This document shows, piece after piece, positions 1 to 11,573 of a stretch of DNA of 64,000 nt. The position numbers were made by a program, and so were the translations under genes. Source of the DNA: Scenedesmus sp. ARA3 (lineage: Eukaryota; Chlorophyta; Chlorophyceae; Sphaeropleales; Scenedesmaceae). The stretch lies in the NCBI GenBank assembly GCA_004335835.1, contig RWJK01000259.1:1-64000 (forward strand), in the 5' to 3' direction. The first letter of the stretch is position 1. Each line of letters begins with the position of its first letter. Under the pieces are notes generated by a model. The model saw only the letters and a list, made by a program, of their open reading frames with translations, searched no databases and was not told where the DNA came from.

Positions 1-45
1 AGGGGTGAGCCGCATGGCACGCATGGGCCAGGGGCCTTGCTGCAG

Positions 46-1326
46 CCGCCGCCGCCTTCGCGGGAGCGGCGCGCGCGCTCCAGTGACAAGGCCAAGACAG
101 GGCGGCAGCGCCGCAACTCGGCGCGCAAGGAGCGCAAGCGGCTGGAGAAGCTGGGTGTCGGGCCGCAGCGGCTGTCTGACGGCGGCGGCTCCGGAGGGCT
201 GTCAGACAGGGCGGCGTCTGGCCCGCTTGCTAAGCAGCTCAGTGACGCTGCGCGCGTGCCGGCAGGCGAGCGCAGCGCGTCGCCTGTTGCTGGCGCAAGC
301 GGCGGCGAGTATGTGATGGTTGACGTGCCAGCAGGCGGCAGTAGGCCGTCCAGCAGGGGTGATGTGATGCGCGGGCAGCAGCAGGAGCAGGAACGGCATG
401 GGGGCTCTGCCAAGAAGCCCCGCATGCGCAGCACAGTGGTGGCGCCAGGAGCAGCAGCAGCGGATGGTGCTGCTGCTGCTGCAGGGCAGGATGCAGCAGA
501 CGAGCGCGCAGCGAAGAAGCTGCGCCAGCAGGAGCCGGCAGCAGCAGCAGCGGAGCCGTATCTTGGCAGTGCGGTGCTTGCACAGCGGCAGGCGAGCCTG
601 CGTGCTGCTCCGCTGACAGCAGAGGAGCGTGAGCAGGAGCGGCAACGGCAGCGGGAACGGGAGCAGCAGCAGCAGCAGGCCAGCAAGCAGCGGGATGCTG
701 GCAGCAGTAAGCCGGCCAAGGAGGCCGGCAGCAGCCAGAAGAGCAGGGACAAGAGCTCGCGGCAGGACAAGCCTGGCTCAGCAAGCCCTGCAGCATTAGC
801 AGCAACAGCACCTGCAGCAGCAGGGCCAGGAGCAGCAGCGCTGGATGCAGTGCCACACCGGCTGAAAGGCAGGCTGGGGCTGCCTGGCGCTGGCAGCGCT
901 GCAGCGCCAGCAGCAGCAGCAGCAGCAGCTGGTGAGGCTGCTGGCGACCGCTGGCAGCCGGGCATGGATGATGCGCTGCAGCTGCTGCCCAACCCTAGCA
1001 AGGAGCAGCAGCAGCAGCGCGCCGCTGCAAACGGCGCTGCAGCCGGCCGTGCCCGCGGCGGCAGTGGCAGTGGCGCTGGCTTCGTGTGCCCCGACGACTT
1101 CCCTATCTTTGACGAGTTCAGTGAGGTGTGGTTCTGGCAGGATGAGGGCGTGGAGCTGGGCCCCAAGAGCATCAGGGACCTGCGGCGGCTGGTGAAGAAC
1201 CTGCCTGGGGACCTGCTGGTGCAGATGAACAACACCGAGTGCTACACCAAGCAGGCCAAGCCGGAGCACAAGCTGCTGAAGCACCTGCTGCGGTTTGGGG
1301 ACCCGGAGGCGCAGCCACCCAGCTAG
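46..1326 (+). CDS. Ala/Gln-rich protein, 3' part (5' end outside window)
   Basis: An open frame runs from a likely 3' splice site (TGCAG ending at 45) to a TAG stop at 1324-1326, giving about 426 residues. It begins with an Arg/Lys-rich stretch, continues through a long low-complexity part rich in Ala, Gln, Ser and Gly, and ends in a compact, normal-looking domain of about 85 residues starting at VCPDDFPIFDEF (around 1084). That C-terminal part contains EVWFWQDEGVELGP, which faintly recalls a GYF-type Trp/Gly-Pro pattern, but I would not assign the family on this alone. The basic N-terminal stretch suggests a nuclear protein, by inference only. The gene enters from the left edge, so the start and any upstream domains are not visible. 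Confidence 0.6.
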   Translation, partial: PPPPSRERRARSSDKAKTGRQRRNSARKERKRLEKLGVGPQRLSDGGGSGGLSDRAASGPLAKQLSDAARVPAGERSASPVAGASGGEYVMVDVPAGGSRPSSRGDVMRGQQQEQERHGGSAKKPRMRSTVVAPGAAAADGAAAAAGQDAADERAAKKLRQQEPAAAAAEPYLGSAVLAQRQASLRAAPLTAEEREQERQRQREREQQQQQASKQRDAGSSKPAKEAGSSQKSRDKSSRQDKPGSASPAALAATAPAAAGPGAAALDAVPHRLKGRLGLPGAGSAAAPAAAAAAAGEAAGDRWQPGMDDALQLLPNPSKEQQQQRAAANGAAAGRARGGSGSGAGFVCPDDFPIFDEFSEVWFWQDEGVELGPKSIRDLRRLVKNLPGDLLVQMNNTECYTKQAKPEHKLLKHLLRFGDPEAQPPS

Positions 1327-2361
1327 CGGGGAGGCTAGGGGAGATGGGTGGTGTACAACGGCTTCTTGTGATTTGCTGGGGTTTGCGGCTTTTTGTATGA
1401 CCTGCAGTGGGTGCAGGTGTTTTTTTTTGACGACCTGCACGGCTTGAGCAGCGTTGCCGAGGAGTTAGCTGGCTGCTGGTCGTGTGAGTGCTCATTTTTG
1501 GGCTGCCGCTGTTGCAGTGCACCTGGCATGCCGTGTGTTGCGCGTGCTGGTTTGAGTTTGTGGATTTTGTGATGTTGATGCCCATATTTGAGCCAGCAGC
1601 CGTGTACATGTAAAATGACGAATTCTAGACAAAGCCAGGATGCCGAAGCACGCTGGTCATGCACAGCTGCGCACCTTCAAGCAATGCTGAGCCAGAAGAA
1701 CCCCGCCAAAGTGACATGTATCAGCGCATGGCTTGTTGCTGAGACTCTGGCTGCGCAGCATGGAGATGCAATATTGCTGGGCGCGGGGGCATTTGTTTGC
1801 TGCTCACACTCCTTGCATTCACTTCAAGCAGCCATTCAAGCTTCTGTGCATGTAAATGGACGAAGTTTACACGGCTTCAGCATGTACATGCAGTCCGGCC
1901 TACGTGTGAAGAGTTGCTGTCCTGCTTATAACGTATACGTACCTGTTGAAGAGCTTACCCTACTAGGGTAGTACCGCCCTAGAGGTCACACCGTTCAGCA
2001 CACCTCAGAACCAGTGTGGTGTTCAAAATCCATATAAACTCTCGTCAATTTCAGCAGCGCTGCTAGCAGACGCGAGTTCACTCAACGTTGTTTGCACTAG
2101 GCTCCAACCTGGCTGCCAACTTGACTGACCTAGGTGCACAGAAAGCTATCAGAACGCCTGGCAAAACATGCCTGGGACAACCCATAGGCTGGAGAACGGG
2201 GAGAAAACGCAATGACACCGGCTGCAACTGTTATCCTAGTACATGGCCGGCAACCTGTTACGACACCAACCTATCACACCGTGCAGATGATGACCATTTG
2301 TAATCATGGCCGGCAGCTGCGAATGCAAGCTGAGCACGCACGCAGCATAGCCAGGCTACCG
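1327..2361. other. Intergenic region between convergent genes, with repeat copy
   Basis: No convincing gene is seen. The region lies between the 3' ends of two converging genes. It holds a TGTAA (1609-1613), a candidate poly(A) signal for the gene on the left, and one copy of a 73-bp repeat (1607-1679) that recurs at 13936. A TATAAA at 2033-2038 has no gene attached to it. Confidence 0.5.
1607..1679 (+). repeat. 73-bp perfect dispersed repeat, copy 1
   Basis: The bases from 1607 to 1679 are identical to 13936-14008 and in the same orientation. The match begins with CATGTAAAATGACG and ends with GCGCACCTTCA; flanking bases differ on both sides. It contains a TGTAA. The element is too short to code for anything, so it is probably a fragment of a dispersed family. 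Confidence 0.9.
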
Positions 2362-3206
2362 CTATCCCTCGCGCTCAGGCTTCGCCCTCACACCTGAAGG
2401 CGAGCCCCGCGTCCGCCTGCCCTGCTGCTCCCTCGCCAACAGCACATCTATCTCGCCAGCCAGGAGCGCCTGCAGCTGCGCAGCCTCGGCTGCACTCTGC
2501 TCGCAGTCAGCCGTCAAGTCGACCACCTCGATGACGTCAGCCGCAGCTGCATCACCCGCGCTTGCTGCCGCTGCAGCACCCTGACCCACTCCAGCCAGCC
2601 GCTGCAGCAGCGTGGGCATGTCAGCCTGCGTGGCCTGCCGGGCCTGCACGGCCTCCCACAGCACCAGGCAGCGCAGCGCACGCAGCAGCACCACAGAGGC
2701 TGGGCTCTCCGCAAAGCATGCTTGCTTTGCTGCGCTGCGCTTGCCTCTGCCATTGGGGTTGCTGCTGCTGCTGCCATCTTGGTGCTCCTGCTTCGCCTGT
2801 TCAAGCAAGCCATGCAGGCGTGGTGCCAGCACTGGGTAGCGCAGGTGCAAGGCGTCCTGCGTCGGCACCATAGCAGCCCGTAGACAGCCGCTGCGGTTGG
2901 TTCTGTGTATTTCTGTTTGCCCTGGCAGCATGTACTTGGTCACCAGCTCCTGCAGCCGCTTTGCATCAAAGGGCTGATCTGCCAGCTGCCAGTACTGCAG
3001 CTGCTGCTGGCTGGGCAGGGCCCCCAGCTCCTGCTTCACCAGGGCAAGCCCAGCAGGGCCCAGGCCCACACCCACATCGGCACTGGCAGGCGTTGCTGGG
3101 CCTGCTACCACTACCTGCTGCTGCTGCTGCTGTGTGGGCTGCTGCTGCTGCTGCTGCTGCTGTGGGGATGGCTGTGCAGGCTGCTGCTGTGGGGCCGGCT
3201 GTGCAG

Positions 3207-3238
<32 letters not shown>

Positions 3239-3851
3239 GGGGCCGGCTGTGCAGGCTGCTGATGGGGCTGCTGCTGCTGCTGCTGCTGCTTTAACTCTGC
3301 GGCAGCATGCTGTGTGATGCTGACATCCTGGCGGCGGCAGAGGGCAGCAGCGCAATTGGTTGTGCAGAACATTCAATGATCACTGATGAGCAGCTGTTGG
3401 AATGTGTGCTTTGATAATGATGACCAGCCGCTGTCCTAAGTGTGGCATCTGGTTCAATAGCTGAGGAGTGCACTTGAACAGCTGCAGGGCTTAACATGGT
3501 ACACACAGTCGACCAAAACCACGGTGTCTGTCCACCAAAACATTGTCAGCCAGCTTGCAATCTGTGTCCAGCTGGCCAGCTGTCACTCGTTCAGCTATCA
3601 AAGTACAGCAACATCCATTGGTATGGCTGCTACCTGAGGAACCATTGGCCTGAACTTGGACTCGACCTCGCAGCTGACGGCAGGCGAAGGTACCGGCTGC
3701 TGGCCTGCAGTTGCAGCTGCCTCAAGCTGCTGCCGCTTGGATGGACCAGGCAGACGGGGCGGCCTCCGCTTGGAGCCCTGCTGCGGCTGCGGACTGGGCG
3801 GTGTCGGCAGCAGCAGCTGCTGCTGTTGAGGAGTAGGAGGTGCTGGCCACA

Positions 3852-3888
<37 letters not shown>

Positions 3889-4710
3889 AGGAGTGGGTGC
3901 TGGCGGCCAGAGCAGTTGCGGCTGAGGAGCTGGCGGTGGTGGTGCTGCTGGTGGTGGTGGTGGTGGTGCCGGCCACAGCTGCTGCTGCCGCTGCTGCTGG
4001 TATGGCGGCGGTGGTGGTGCTGGCGGCCAAAACAGTTGCTGCTGAGGAGCTGCTGCTGCTGGTGGTGGTGTTGCTGGCCATAGCTGCTGCTGCTGCTGCT
4101 GAGGAGTGGGTGCTGGTGGCCAGAGCAGTTGCTGCTGAGGAGCTGGTGGTGGTGGTGCTGCTGCTGGTGGTGGTGGTGGTGGTGGCCACTGCTGCTGCTG
4201 CTGCTGCTGCTGCGGAATGGGTGCTGGCTGCCAGGGAATTTGCTGCTGAGGAGCTGGTGGTCCCACTGCTGCTGCTGCTGCTGCTGCTGCTGCTAGTGGT
4301 GTTGCTGGCCATAGCTGCTGCTGCTGCTGCTGAGGAGTGGGTGCTGGTGGCCAGAGCAGTTGCGGCTGAGGAGCTGCTGCTGCTGGTGGTGGCGGTGGTG
4401 CTGTCCACGACTGCTGCTGCTGGTGGTTTTGCGGCAGATGCAGCTCATGACATGGCTTCTGCTGCTGATGCAGCTGTGGGTGCGAGCAGTAGCACCACTG
4501 CTGCTGCCATCGGTATGGTAGCGGACACAACTGCTGCTGCTGACGTGGCGGAGGGTGTGGTACAAAGCACAACGGCTGCTGCTTGTATGGCGGTAGAAGT
4601 GGTGGGTAGTAGGGGGCGCTATAGCCTGGACCAATGGCCTGCCCGTACACACCCTGACCAGGATATGCCTGTGCAGCAGGAGGAGAGGCAGTGTGCGAGT
4701 AAGTGATGCC
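2362..4710 (-). CDS. Pro/Gln-repeat protein with SUMO-interacting-type motif (5' end not found)
   Basis: Two exons join in phase 0: 4710-3634 and 3327-2362 (TAG stop). The first is preceded by CTGAAG as a possible acceptor and ends CAG/GTAGCA; the second starts after CTCTGCCGCCAG. The joined reading frame has about 680 residues. Exon 1 is a Pro/Gln-rich array in which a block like QLLWPPAPTPQQQQ recurs four times at roughly 70-residue spacing. Exon 2 starts with another poly-Gln/Pro tract, then a less repetitive region, then DVIEVVDLTADCE (near 2540-2502), which fits the hydrophobic-acidic SUMO-interacting motif. No in-frame ATG is present in exon 1, so at least one 5' exon is missing. The composition suggests a nuclear regulatory or condensate-type protein. 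The family is not recognised. Confidence 0.55.
3840..4420 (-). repeat. In-frame coding repeat array (Pro/Gln/Trp)
   Basis: On the + strand the motif GAGTGGGTGCTGGTGGCCAG and close variants recur near 3890, 4105 and 4334, each followed by CAG/CTG runs. On the minus strand these are repeated WPPAPTPQQQ blocks of the Pro/Gln protein. The roughly 215-230 bp period points to tandem duplication within the exon. Confidence 0.7.
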
Positions 4711-6488
4711 CTTCAGAACACCCCAGCACAGCGTTGTATGTACTTCTTCAACATATCCATTTGTATTTATGCGGCCGCAAGTACCACAAGGGCCTCAAAC
4801 AGGCTGGCTGGGAACACAGCATGCCTGCGTGGTTCTGGCCTGCTGTTCTTGCCCATGTACTGCTATAGCCATGCACGCAGATGCAGGTGTGTGCATCGAG
4901 CGTGTATAGAGCAGTTTGATACTCGGAACGGAAGCAGCACGCTACCCACCGACATGTCTGCCTGGAAAGCAAGGTCTGGCGTTGATCGAAGCGTCGATGA
5001 GAAACAGACACGGCCGATACATAAACCTTGTAACACTGAAGTTGATGGACACATAATAATCAACGCGTTTGCAAGATGCTGAGGTGATTGGGTGAGATGC
5101 GAGGTCTGACACAACGTTGGATACTCCTGCACTGTATCGCAGAACCCCATGCTCATGTAGACTGTCCTGCTTCCCTGTAATTTGTTCAAATACGGATATG
5201 TGACGCTATAAAAACATATATCTCTGTCGACAGCACGTCATCCACCTGGCACTGGTGGGTTGTCTGGCAAAAATTGTGCCTGCTGCCAAAATACACACCA
5301 GCACAGTTTAAGATATGCAGGATACACACTTTGTTACCATAACGGGGAACGCAATGCACAGTTGACACACAGTTGACACACGTTGAGCCGAGAACATCAC
5401 CAGTCCAGCACAGCGGTAGTGATCATCACTGTCACACAAGGTTGGCCGTCAAGGGTTGGTGGTGATAGCCTTGTCAACAGCTCCTTGATATAAAGAATTG
5501 CAGGCAACACACATTGGTACGCAGCCCAGCAGGGCCAGCAGTTGCTTGCCTGTCAAGCTGGAACTGCCAGTGCAGCCACAACCGCTTCTGCAGGCCACAT
5601 GCACAACACTATTCCAAGCAGTCAAGCCACTCCATACAATGTGGCAACAGTGCCAGAGAACTATTGGCCTCTGTACTGCTGCTTCTCTGACTGTGCACAG
5701 TGCCACGTGGCACCAAAGTGAATCACATGCTGCCGTCGATGGTGGTGAATTAAACCACTGAAACTCGACAGCCACCACAGCATCAAAAACATCCCACATG
5801 AACTCCGTCATTCATAAAGCCCTGCACAGCCATACATGCATGATACACAGACAAGGCCAACCGCACCTCAGGCTGCTGCCGGCCCAGCTGGCCAGCTCTT
5901 GTTTTGACAGCAAGTACTGACGGCTGACAAAATGACAACACCACACAAGCAGCCTGCGCAGCTGTGGGGTTGTGGCGTACATTGCTATGACTTTGTCAAC
6001 AACATGATGATGCTGACAACAGCTGTGGCAGTGCACTATGCACAGTAAGCTGTGCAGGCACATGCAACAGCCATGTACATGTTGCCGACTGCAACAAAGC
6101 ACACTGTGTGCTGCACAGCGCCTTGCGTTGTCTCAACCACGCAGCCCCGGGCTTTCCTCACACCAACAAAGCCTGTTGCCAGCAGCACTTGACAAGAACA
6201 CTACAAGCCGCTGCCACCACCGCTGCTGCATGCTTTGAAGCTACAGTACAGAGTTTACAGCAGACAGCCCATGTAATGAGTACGCTAGTGCTATCACGTA
6301 TGCTACACTGCTATTATACACATGTGCTGCTGCTGGCAAGCCTGCGCTGCTGGTGCAGCCTATCTGAGTTAGCCTGGCGAGCAAAGCAGCCACCAGCAAC
6401 TGCAACACCCAGTCAGGCTGGCAAAACCCTGGCCTCAAGCGGCATAAGGTGACCGGCAGACACCACAGCACACAACAGCTTACACGAG
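4711..6488. other. 1.8-kb stretch without a recognisable gene
   Basis: Open frames here are short, rich in Cys/His/Trp and lack splice logic or family likeness, so I call no gene. The region could contain the missing 5' exon(s) and promoter of the minus-strand Pro/Gln protein; a TATAAAA lies at 5207-5213. A TTACA at 6255-6259 (TGTAA on the minus strand) could be the poly(A) signal of the cis-prenyltransferase gene. Confidence 0.4.
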
Positions 6489-7995
6489 TCATTGCTGCTG
6501 CTGCCGCTTGCCGTAGCGGCGCTGCCGCTGCGCGTACTGCTGCAGCGCTGCCTCAAACTGCTGTTTGTCAAAGTCGGGCCACAGGCAGTCCAGGAAGCAC
6601 AGCTCCGTGTAGGCAGCCTCAAACAGCATGAAGTTGCTCAGCCGCTGCTCGCCGCTGGTGCGGATCAGCAGGTCTGGCGGGCCCACTGCTGCAGTGACGG
6701 CTGCCGATGACAGCGCCTGCGATATCAGCGCGGACGTTATCTGCATAGCAAATCAGCAACCAGACAGCAGGGCAAGGTGCAGCGCAGCGCGGTGAGCACT
6801 GCTGAGAGACAGCCTCAAACTGGGGTAGGCAACACTGCAACTGCATTGTGATGCACACAATAAAATGCACACATGGCAGATTTCTGTACAGCAGCTCCAC
6901 TGCCTCAATGCTGCAGCTGCAATGCGGCTCAACCCCGCTTGCCTGCTCTGGCGCCAGTGAGCCCTCCTGCACGCGCTGCGCCAGCCGCTGCACCGCGCCC
7001 ACCATGTCATGCTGCGCGCTGTAGCTCACAGCCACATTCAGCAGCAGCCCGCTGTTGCCTGCTGTTGCTGCGCTGCAGGCTGCTATCTGCTGCTGCAGGC
7101 CGGGTGGCAGCAGCTCAAGCTGGCCCATGAAGTGCAGCCGCACGCCGTTGCGCTGCAGCTCTGGCAGCTGCTGCTGCAGCGCGGACTGGAAGAGGTTCAT
7201 GAGGAAGGTGACCTCTGACCTGTCGCGCTGCCAGTTTTCTAGTGAGAAGGCGTACACCTGCAGCACGGCAGCAGAAGCAGCAGCAGAGCCAAATAGGCAG
7301 CGAGCGCAAGGCAACAGCAGAAGATGCAGCTGTTGTACCAGTGCCAGCACCTAGCACGCCTACAGCTGTTGGCCATCAAGCCAGCAGCAAAGAAAAATGA
7401 AATCTGAACATGACTACAAAACTTGGGCTCCCAGAACGAAATGTCAGATAGCACACACAGCTGCTTGCTGTTGGACGGTGAAGTGGGATGTTCAGCATGC
7501 ACACTACATGCAGCGCATGCATCCAAGCTGTCCCCACCATCTGCCGCTTCCAAGGCTCACCGTGAGCGCTGGTATGCCCCAATCCCGCGCTGCAATGACT
7601 GCTGCCCTCAGTGCTGCCACGCCCCGCTCATGGCCCACCCATGCAGGCAGCCCTCTGCTCTCCGCCCAGCGCGAGTTGCCATCCATGATGATGGCAACAT
7701 GCTTGGGCAGCTGCTGCTGCTGCAGCTGTTGCTGCGGGTGTAGCTGCTGTTGGTGGGGCTGCTGTCTAGCAGGCGCAAGCTGAGATAAGTCGGGTTCTAC
7801 GTGGGCTGCTGCAGAGTGGTAGGGCTGCTGTAGAACACCGTGATGTTGCTGCTCTGGGAGTGTTGCTGCTGCTGCTGCTGCCCGCAGCCTGGCACCAGAA
7901 CACCCACAACTTCTATGCTCACGAACCAGCAAACAGAGAGGCTGATGTCGAATTGCTGAAGCGTTGGCTGTGATGCAATTACGGCTTGCGTGCAT
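6489..7995 (-). CDS. cis-prenyltransferase (undecaprenyl/dehydrodolichyl diphosphate synthase family), probably plastid-targeted
   Basis: Three exons, all phase 0: 7995-7561, 7257-6943 and 6740-6489, giving 333 residues. The enzyme condenses isopentenyl diphosphate in cis onto an allylic diphosphate to make long polyprenyl diphosphates. Conserved regions are present in order: [13 protein letters not shown] with the catalytic Asp (residues ~105-117), [20 protein letters not shown], and near the C-terminus [15 protein letters not shown] followed by AAYTEL and WPDF. About 100 residues of Ala/Gln/His/Arg-rich sequence precede the first motif. This fits an organellar transit peptide, so plastid polyprenol synthesis is likely by inference. 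The ATG at 7995 is the first in frame. The donor of intron 2 appears to be GC (CAG/GCAAGC); a GT donor nine bases downstream would add three residues. Confidence 0.92.
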
Positions 7996-8419
7996 AGTGA
8001 TAGTGTCCGTGCCCACACGAGGCGCTCTGCGGTAAAATCCGCATGTACGAAGATATAGTTCTGTAGAACAAAGTTCGACCTTTGTGTTCTCTGTTCGGCG
8101 TCAAAGCCTACGTGCTCAGTGCCTAGGTGTCAGCACAGGTGTCAGGCCTGTTGTCAGGCACATGGTGAATCTGTCCCTCGATCTTACATCCTGGCCACGT
8201 CTCCAGGGCAGCGGTATGCACACGCCAACTACTCAGCACAAACATAACAGCAACATGACAATGGTCACAAACAAGGTAGGGGTGCTGCGGGGCGCATCAC
8301 CGCAGGCATACATAGTACACCACGGCCAGCAGCACTGGCAGTGTTCAGGTGCACACCCTGAACAAAACACATACAAGCTGTGCTGCACTTCTACAACCTT
8401 ATATACTACACCTCCATCA
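7996..8419. promoter_or_regulatory. Short spacer upstream of the cis-prenyltransferase gene
   Basis: This 424-bp gap between two minus-strand genes must hold the 3' UTR of the PRC-barrel gene and the promoter of the cis-prenyltransferase gene. A TTACA at 8184-8188 reads TGTAA on the minus strand and is a candidate poly(A) signal for the upstream gene. No other clear element is seen. Confidence 0.4.
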
Positions 8420-10293
8420 TCAAGCCTCCTGCTGCAGTGCCTGCTGCTGCGGCTGCTGTTGAGGCTGCTGCTGGCCGGCAGCGCTGCCATCCTCGGTCAT
8501 TGGCAGCACACCATCAGCTAGCGCATCAGCCATGCGCGGCCGCGTCTCCCGGTCCAGCCACTCATTAACAGGGCGGCCTGGCTGCTGCTGCTGCTGCGGC
8601 GGCGGTGACTGCTGTTGAGCTGCACCTGGCTGCTGCTGCTGCTGCTGCAGCGGCCGCCCAGCTGCAGATGCCGGCCGCGCTGCACCCCCTGCCACGCCAG
8701 CACCTGCTGCTGCACTGCGCTGCTGCTGCTGCGGCTGCTGCTGCTGCTGCTGAGCAGGCCGGGCCTGCTGCTGCTGCTGCTGCTGAGGTGGCACGCCTGC
8801 CATGCCAGGTGGCATGCCTGCCATGCCAGCAGGCGCTGCAAAGCCGGCACCAGCAGAAGCAGCATACCTAGGCGCTGCATACGGATTTGCACCTGCTGCT
8901 GCGCCCGGTGCTGCACCCCAGGCGGGCTGCTGCTGCCCTGGTGCTGCTGCAGCGCCGGCTGCTGGCGGCGCACCATACTGCGGCCGCGCCTGACGAGCAT
9001 CAAAGCGCTGCTGCTGCACTGGCTGCTGCTGCTGCACTGGCTGCTGCTGCTGCAGTGGCTGCTGCTGCTGTCGGGGCTGCATCATCTGCGCTGGCCGCTG
9101 CTGCTGCAGACTTGGCTGAGCATACTGCTGCTGTGGTGTGTAGCCAGGCTGCTGCTGCTGCTGCGGCTGTGCTGCTGCAGGCATCATGCCGTAGCCTTGC
9201 TGGCTGCCATAGCCTGCCTGGTAGCCTGCTGCACCCGGCTGCGCAGCAGTGCTGCCAGCAGGTGGCAGGGCAGCACGTGCCTGCGGCTGCCCCTGGGTCC
9301 TGCGGCACACAACCGAAAGGCAAAGCAGCAGCAGCAAGGACAGTCAGCATCATACATGAGCCCGGCTGTTATTGTTGTACACAGGGTGCTGACAGCTGAT
9401 CGGCAGCTGAACCTGGCATGCACAGCAACTACAGCAGTGTCTGCACCTCTGCGAAGCACCACGTCGCACAGCTTCATCCAGCACACCACACTTTCGCCCA
9501 ACCCTCCCAATGCCTGAGCCGTGACTGTGCCGCTCAAGGCACTGCACCCTCCCTTCAACCTCGTTGCCTGCATGCGCCCTGCAGCCACCCGCACCGCACC
9601 ATCAAATTTACCAATCCAGCACAGCAATACCACATTTGGCCCCGTGCCCAACTGAGCCACCCGCACCTGAGGTACTGCTCATAAGTCATGCCAGTCTCAG
9701 CCTCCCAGCGCCGCAGGTCAGCCTGCCACTGCTCATAACTGTAGTCAGCAGGCAGGTACCGCCCACTGCTACTGCCGCCCGTACTGCCTGCAGCGCCCAG
9801 GCGGTACATGTCACTCGTACCGCTGGCCGGCGCTGGCAGCGCGAGCTGCGCGCCGCCGCCGCCGCTGCGGCCGCCGTTGAGCGACTTGAGCAGCGAAGGA
9901 ATGGCTGCGAACAGGCCGTTGCTCTCCTTGCGCTCGCGGTACTTTGCATCATCATACACGATGAGGTCGCTGCGGCCGATGGACAGCACGTCCTGCATGG
10001 CCACGCTGTAGCAGTCGAAGAAGGAGATGGGCAGGAAGGGCAGCCCAAACTCGTCGTAGGTGATGCGCGCGATTGCGCCAGAGTCCGGGCTGAACGACAG
10101 GTCACGCACCTGCACAGTAGCAGCGCAGCAGGGCAGGATCAGTTGTCAGGAGATGTGCCACTCAGAGCGCTTCAACAGGAAAGCAGGGATGGGCACCAAC
10201 GGCAAATAGGAAGAAGCAAACAGAACAGGGCAGAGCACAGCGGTGACTACGGTAAGTTGAGGGCGGCTGCAATGCGTTACTGCTGCCGGTGCC

Positions 10294-10325
<32 letters not shown>

Positions 10326-11573
10326 GGCTTCGCCCTCCTGCTGCCGCCAGGCCCACCCACCTTGCCCAGGAACTCCCCTGTGCGTGTGCGCACGTCCAGC
10401 CCCAAAGGGTTGACAAAGCCCAGCCGCCCGTCCAGGTCCTGCTCATACAGCCCTGACTCATCATGCACCAGCACCACGTCACCAATCTGGACAGGCAGCA
10501 GCAGGGCAGCGGCGGCAGCAGCAGTGTTGTTGAGGGGTCAACGTGGGAGGGGTCGACATGGTTGAAGGGTCAGCGGTGTGTTGTGCGGCAGCAGCTGCAG
10601 CAGCCGGCCATGCACATGCCATATCATGAGCTGACTATGTGAAGGCAGTGTACGGCGGCAGCACTGCACATCTCTGTGCTAAGCAGCACACCAACATAGT
10701 GCGCTCAACACAAGGCACAACCACCTTGTGCTGAAACACTAATTTTCAACGCACCTGTCGCAGCGCTGACAGCGGGATGTTGCCGGCGCGTGCGGGGCTG
10801 GAGAGCCCCAGGCCGCCGCTGCTGCCGGGCCGCCGCTCGTCCAGGTCGAATGACACCAGGCTGCCACGCGCGGGGTCCAGCCAGGCGCCGCTGATGGTGC
10901 CCAGAGCGCGGCCGCTGGTGCGCGTGACCACCTGCTTGTTCAGCACCTGCAGCGCAGGGACGGGGCAGTGCAGTGCAGTGGGGTGCAGCGGAGCTGGTAT
11001 GTTTTCATGCGAGGGGCGTTGATGCAGTGTTGGTGGGTGGGGCGGGCAGAGGCTGCCGGGCAGCTGTATGGGCATGAATGCATGCGGCATCACAGCAGCA
11101 GAAGCTTCGCAGGAGCATGCTGAAGCAGGATCAATTGTTTAATTATAAGCGCAAGCTATGTGCATGTATGGCTATAGGCAGGCACAGTGTGAGCTCACCT
11201 GAGTGAGCTCCAGGTACACAGGAGTGGCTGGGTAGGGGTTGCCGCGTGCCATAGCCGCGAGCTGCCGGGCAGCGGGCTGCTGCTGTTGCTGAATGGGCTG
11301 CTGCGGCACCTGCTGCTGTGGCTGCTGCTGGAACTGCTGCGGCTGCTGCGGCTGCTGCGGCTGAGGCTGCCAGCCAGACTGCATCGCCATCACCCGCACT
11401 GCTGGCACGTGCGTGCATGCATGCCGACGCACACCGGTCAGTGCTGCTGCTGCTGACCTGCTGTGGCTGCTTGTGGCTGGGTGGCACCGTGTTAGTGGCC
11501 TCATGGCGCTGCCAGGGCCCCGGTAGTGGCCTACACCGGAAGCAGGGCTGTGCTTCATGGCGTATGCTTGCAT
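8420..11573 (-). CDS. PRC-barrel-like protein with Gln/Pro-rich C-terminal tail
   Basis: Five exons with consistent phases: 11573-11199, 10946-10755, 10486-10361, 10109-9667 and 9299-8420, about 671 residues. After an Arg/Ser/Ala-rich N-terminus (possible transit peptide) and a Gln/Pro tract, exon 2 carries a PRC-barrel-like strand pattern (VLNKQVVTRTSGRALGTISG, then LVSFDLDE). Exons 3 and 4 resemble a second barrel: GDVVLVHDESGLYEQ, GLDVRTRTGEFLGK, IARITYDEFGLPFLP and DVLSIGRSDLIVYDD. PRC-barrel domains occur in photosynthetic reaction-centre H subunits and RNA-processing proteins, and plants have plastid members. The C-terminal 300 residues are Gln/Pro/Ala low complexity and probably disordered. 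The gene is divergent from the P1 gene. The ATG at 11573 was chosen because in-frame codons further upstream are not ATG. Confidence 0.7.

Noticed and set aside
3722..4706. Long plus-strand Val/Ala and minus-strand Ser/Thr/Ala open frames
   Set aside because: Triplet repeats stay open in several frames. Only the Pro/Gln frame joins in phase to the next exon.
5449..5811. 120-residue minus-strand open frame
   Set aside because: Rich in Cys, Trp and His, without splice sites, family likeness or a fit to the neighbouring Pro/Gln gene.
8615..9517. Plus-strand Leu/Cys-rich open frame of 300 residues
   Set aside because: Antisense of the Gln/Pro tail of the PRC-barrel protein; no family likeness.
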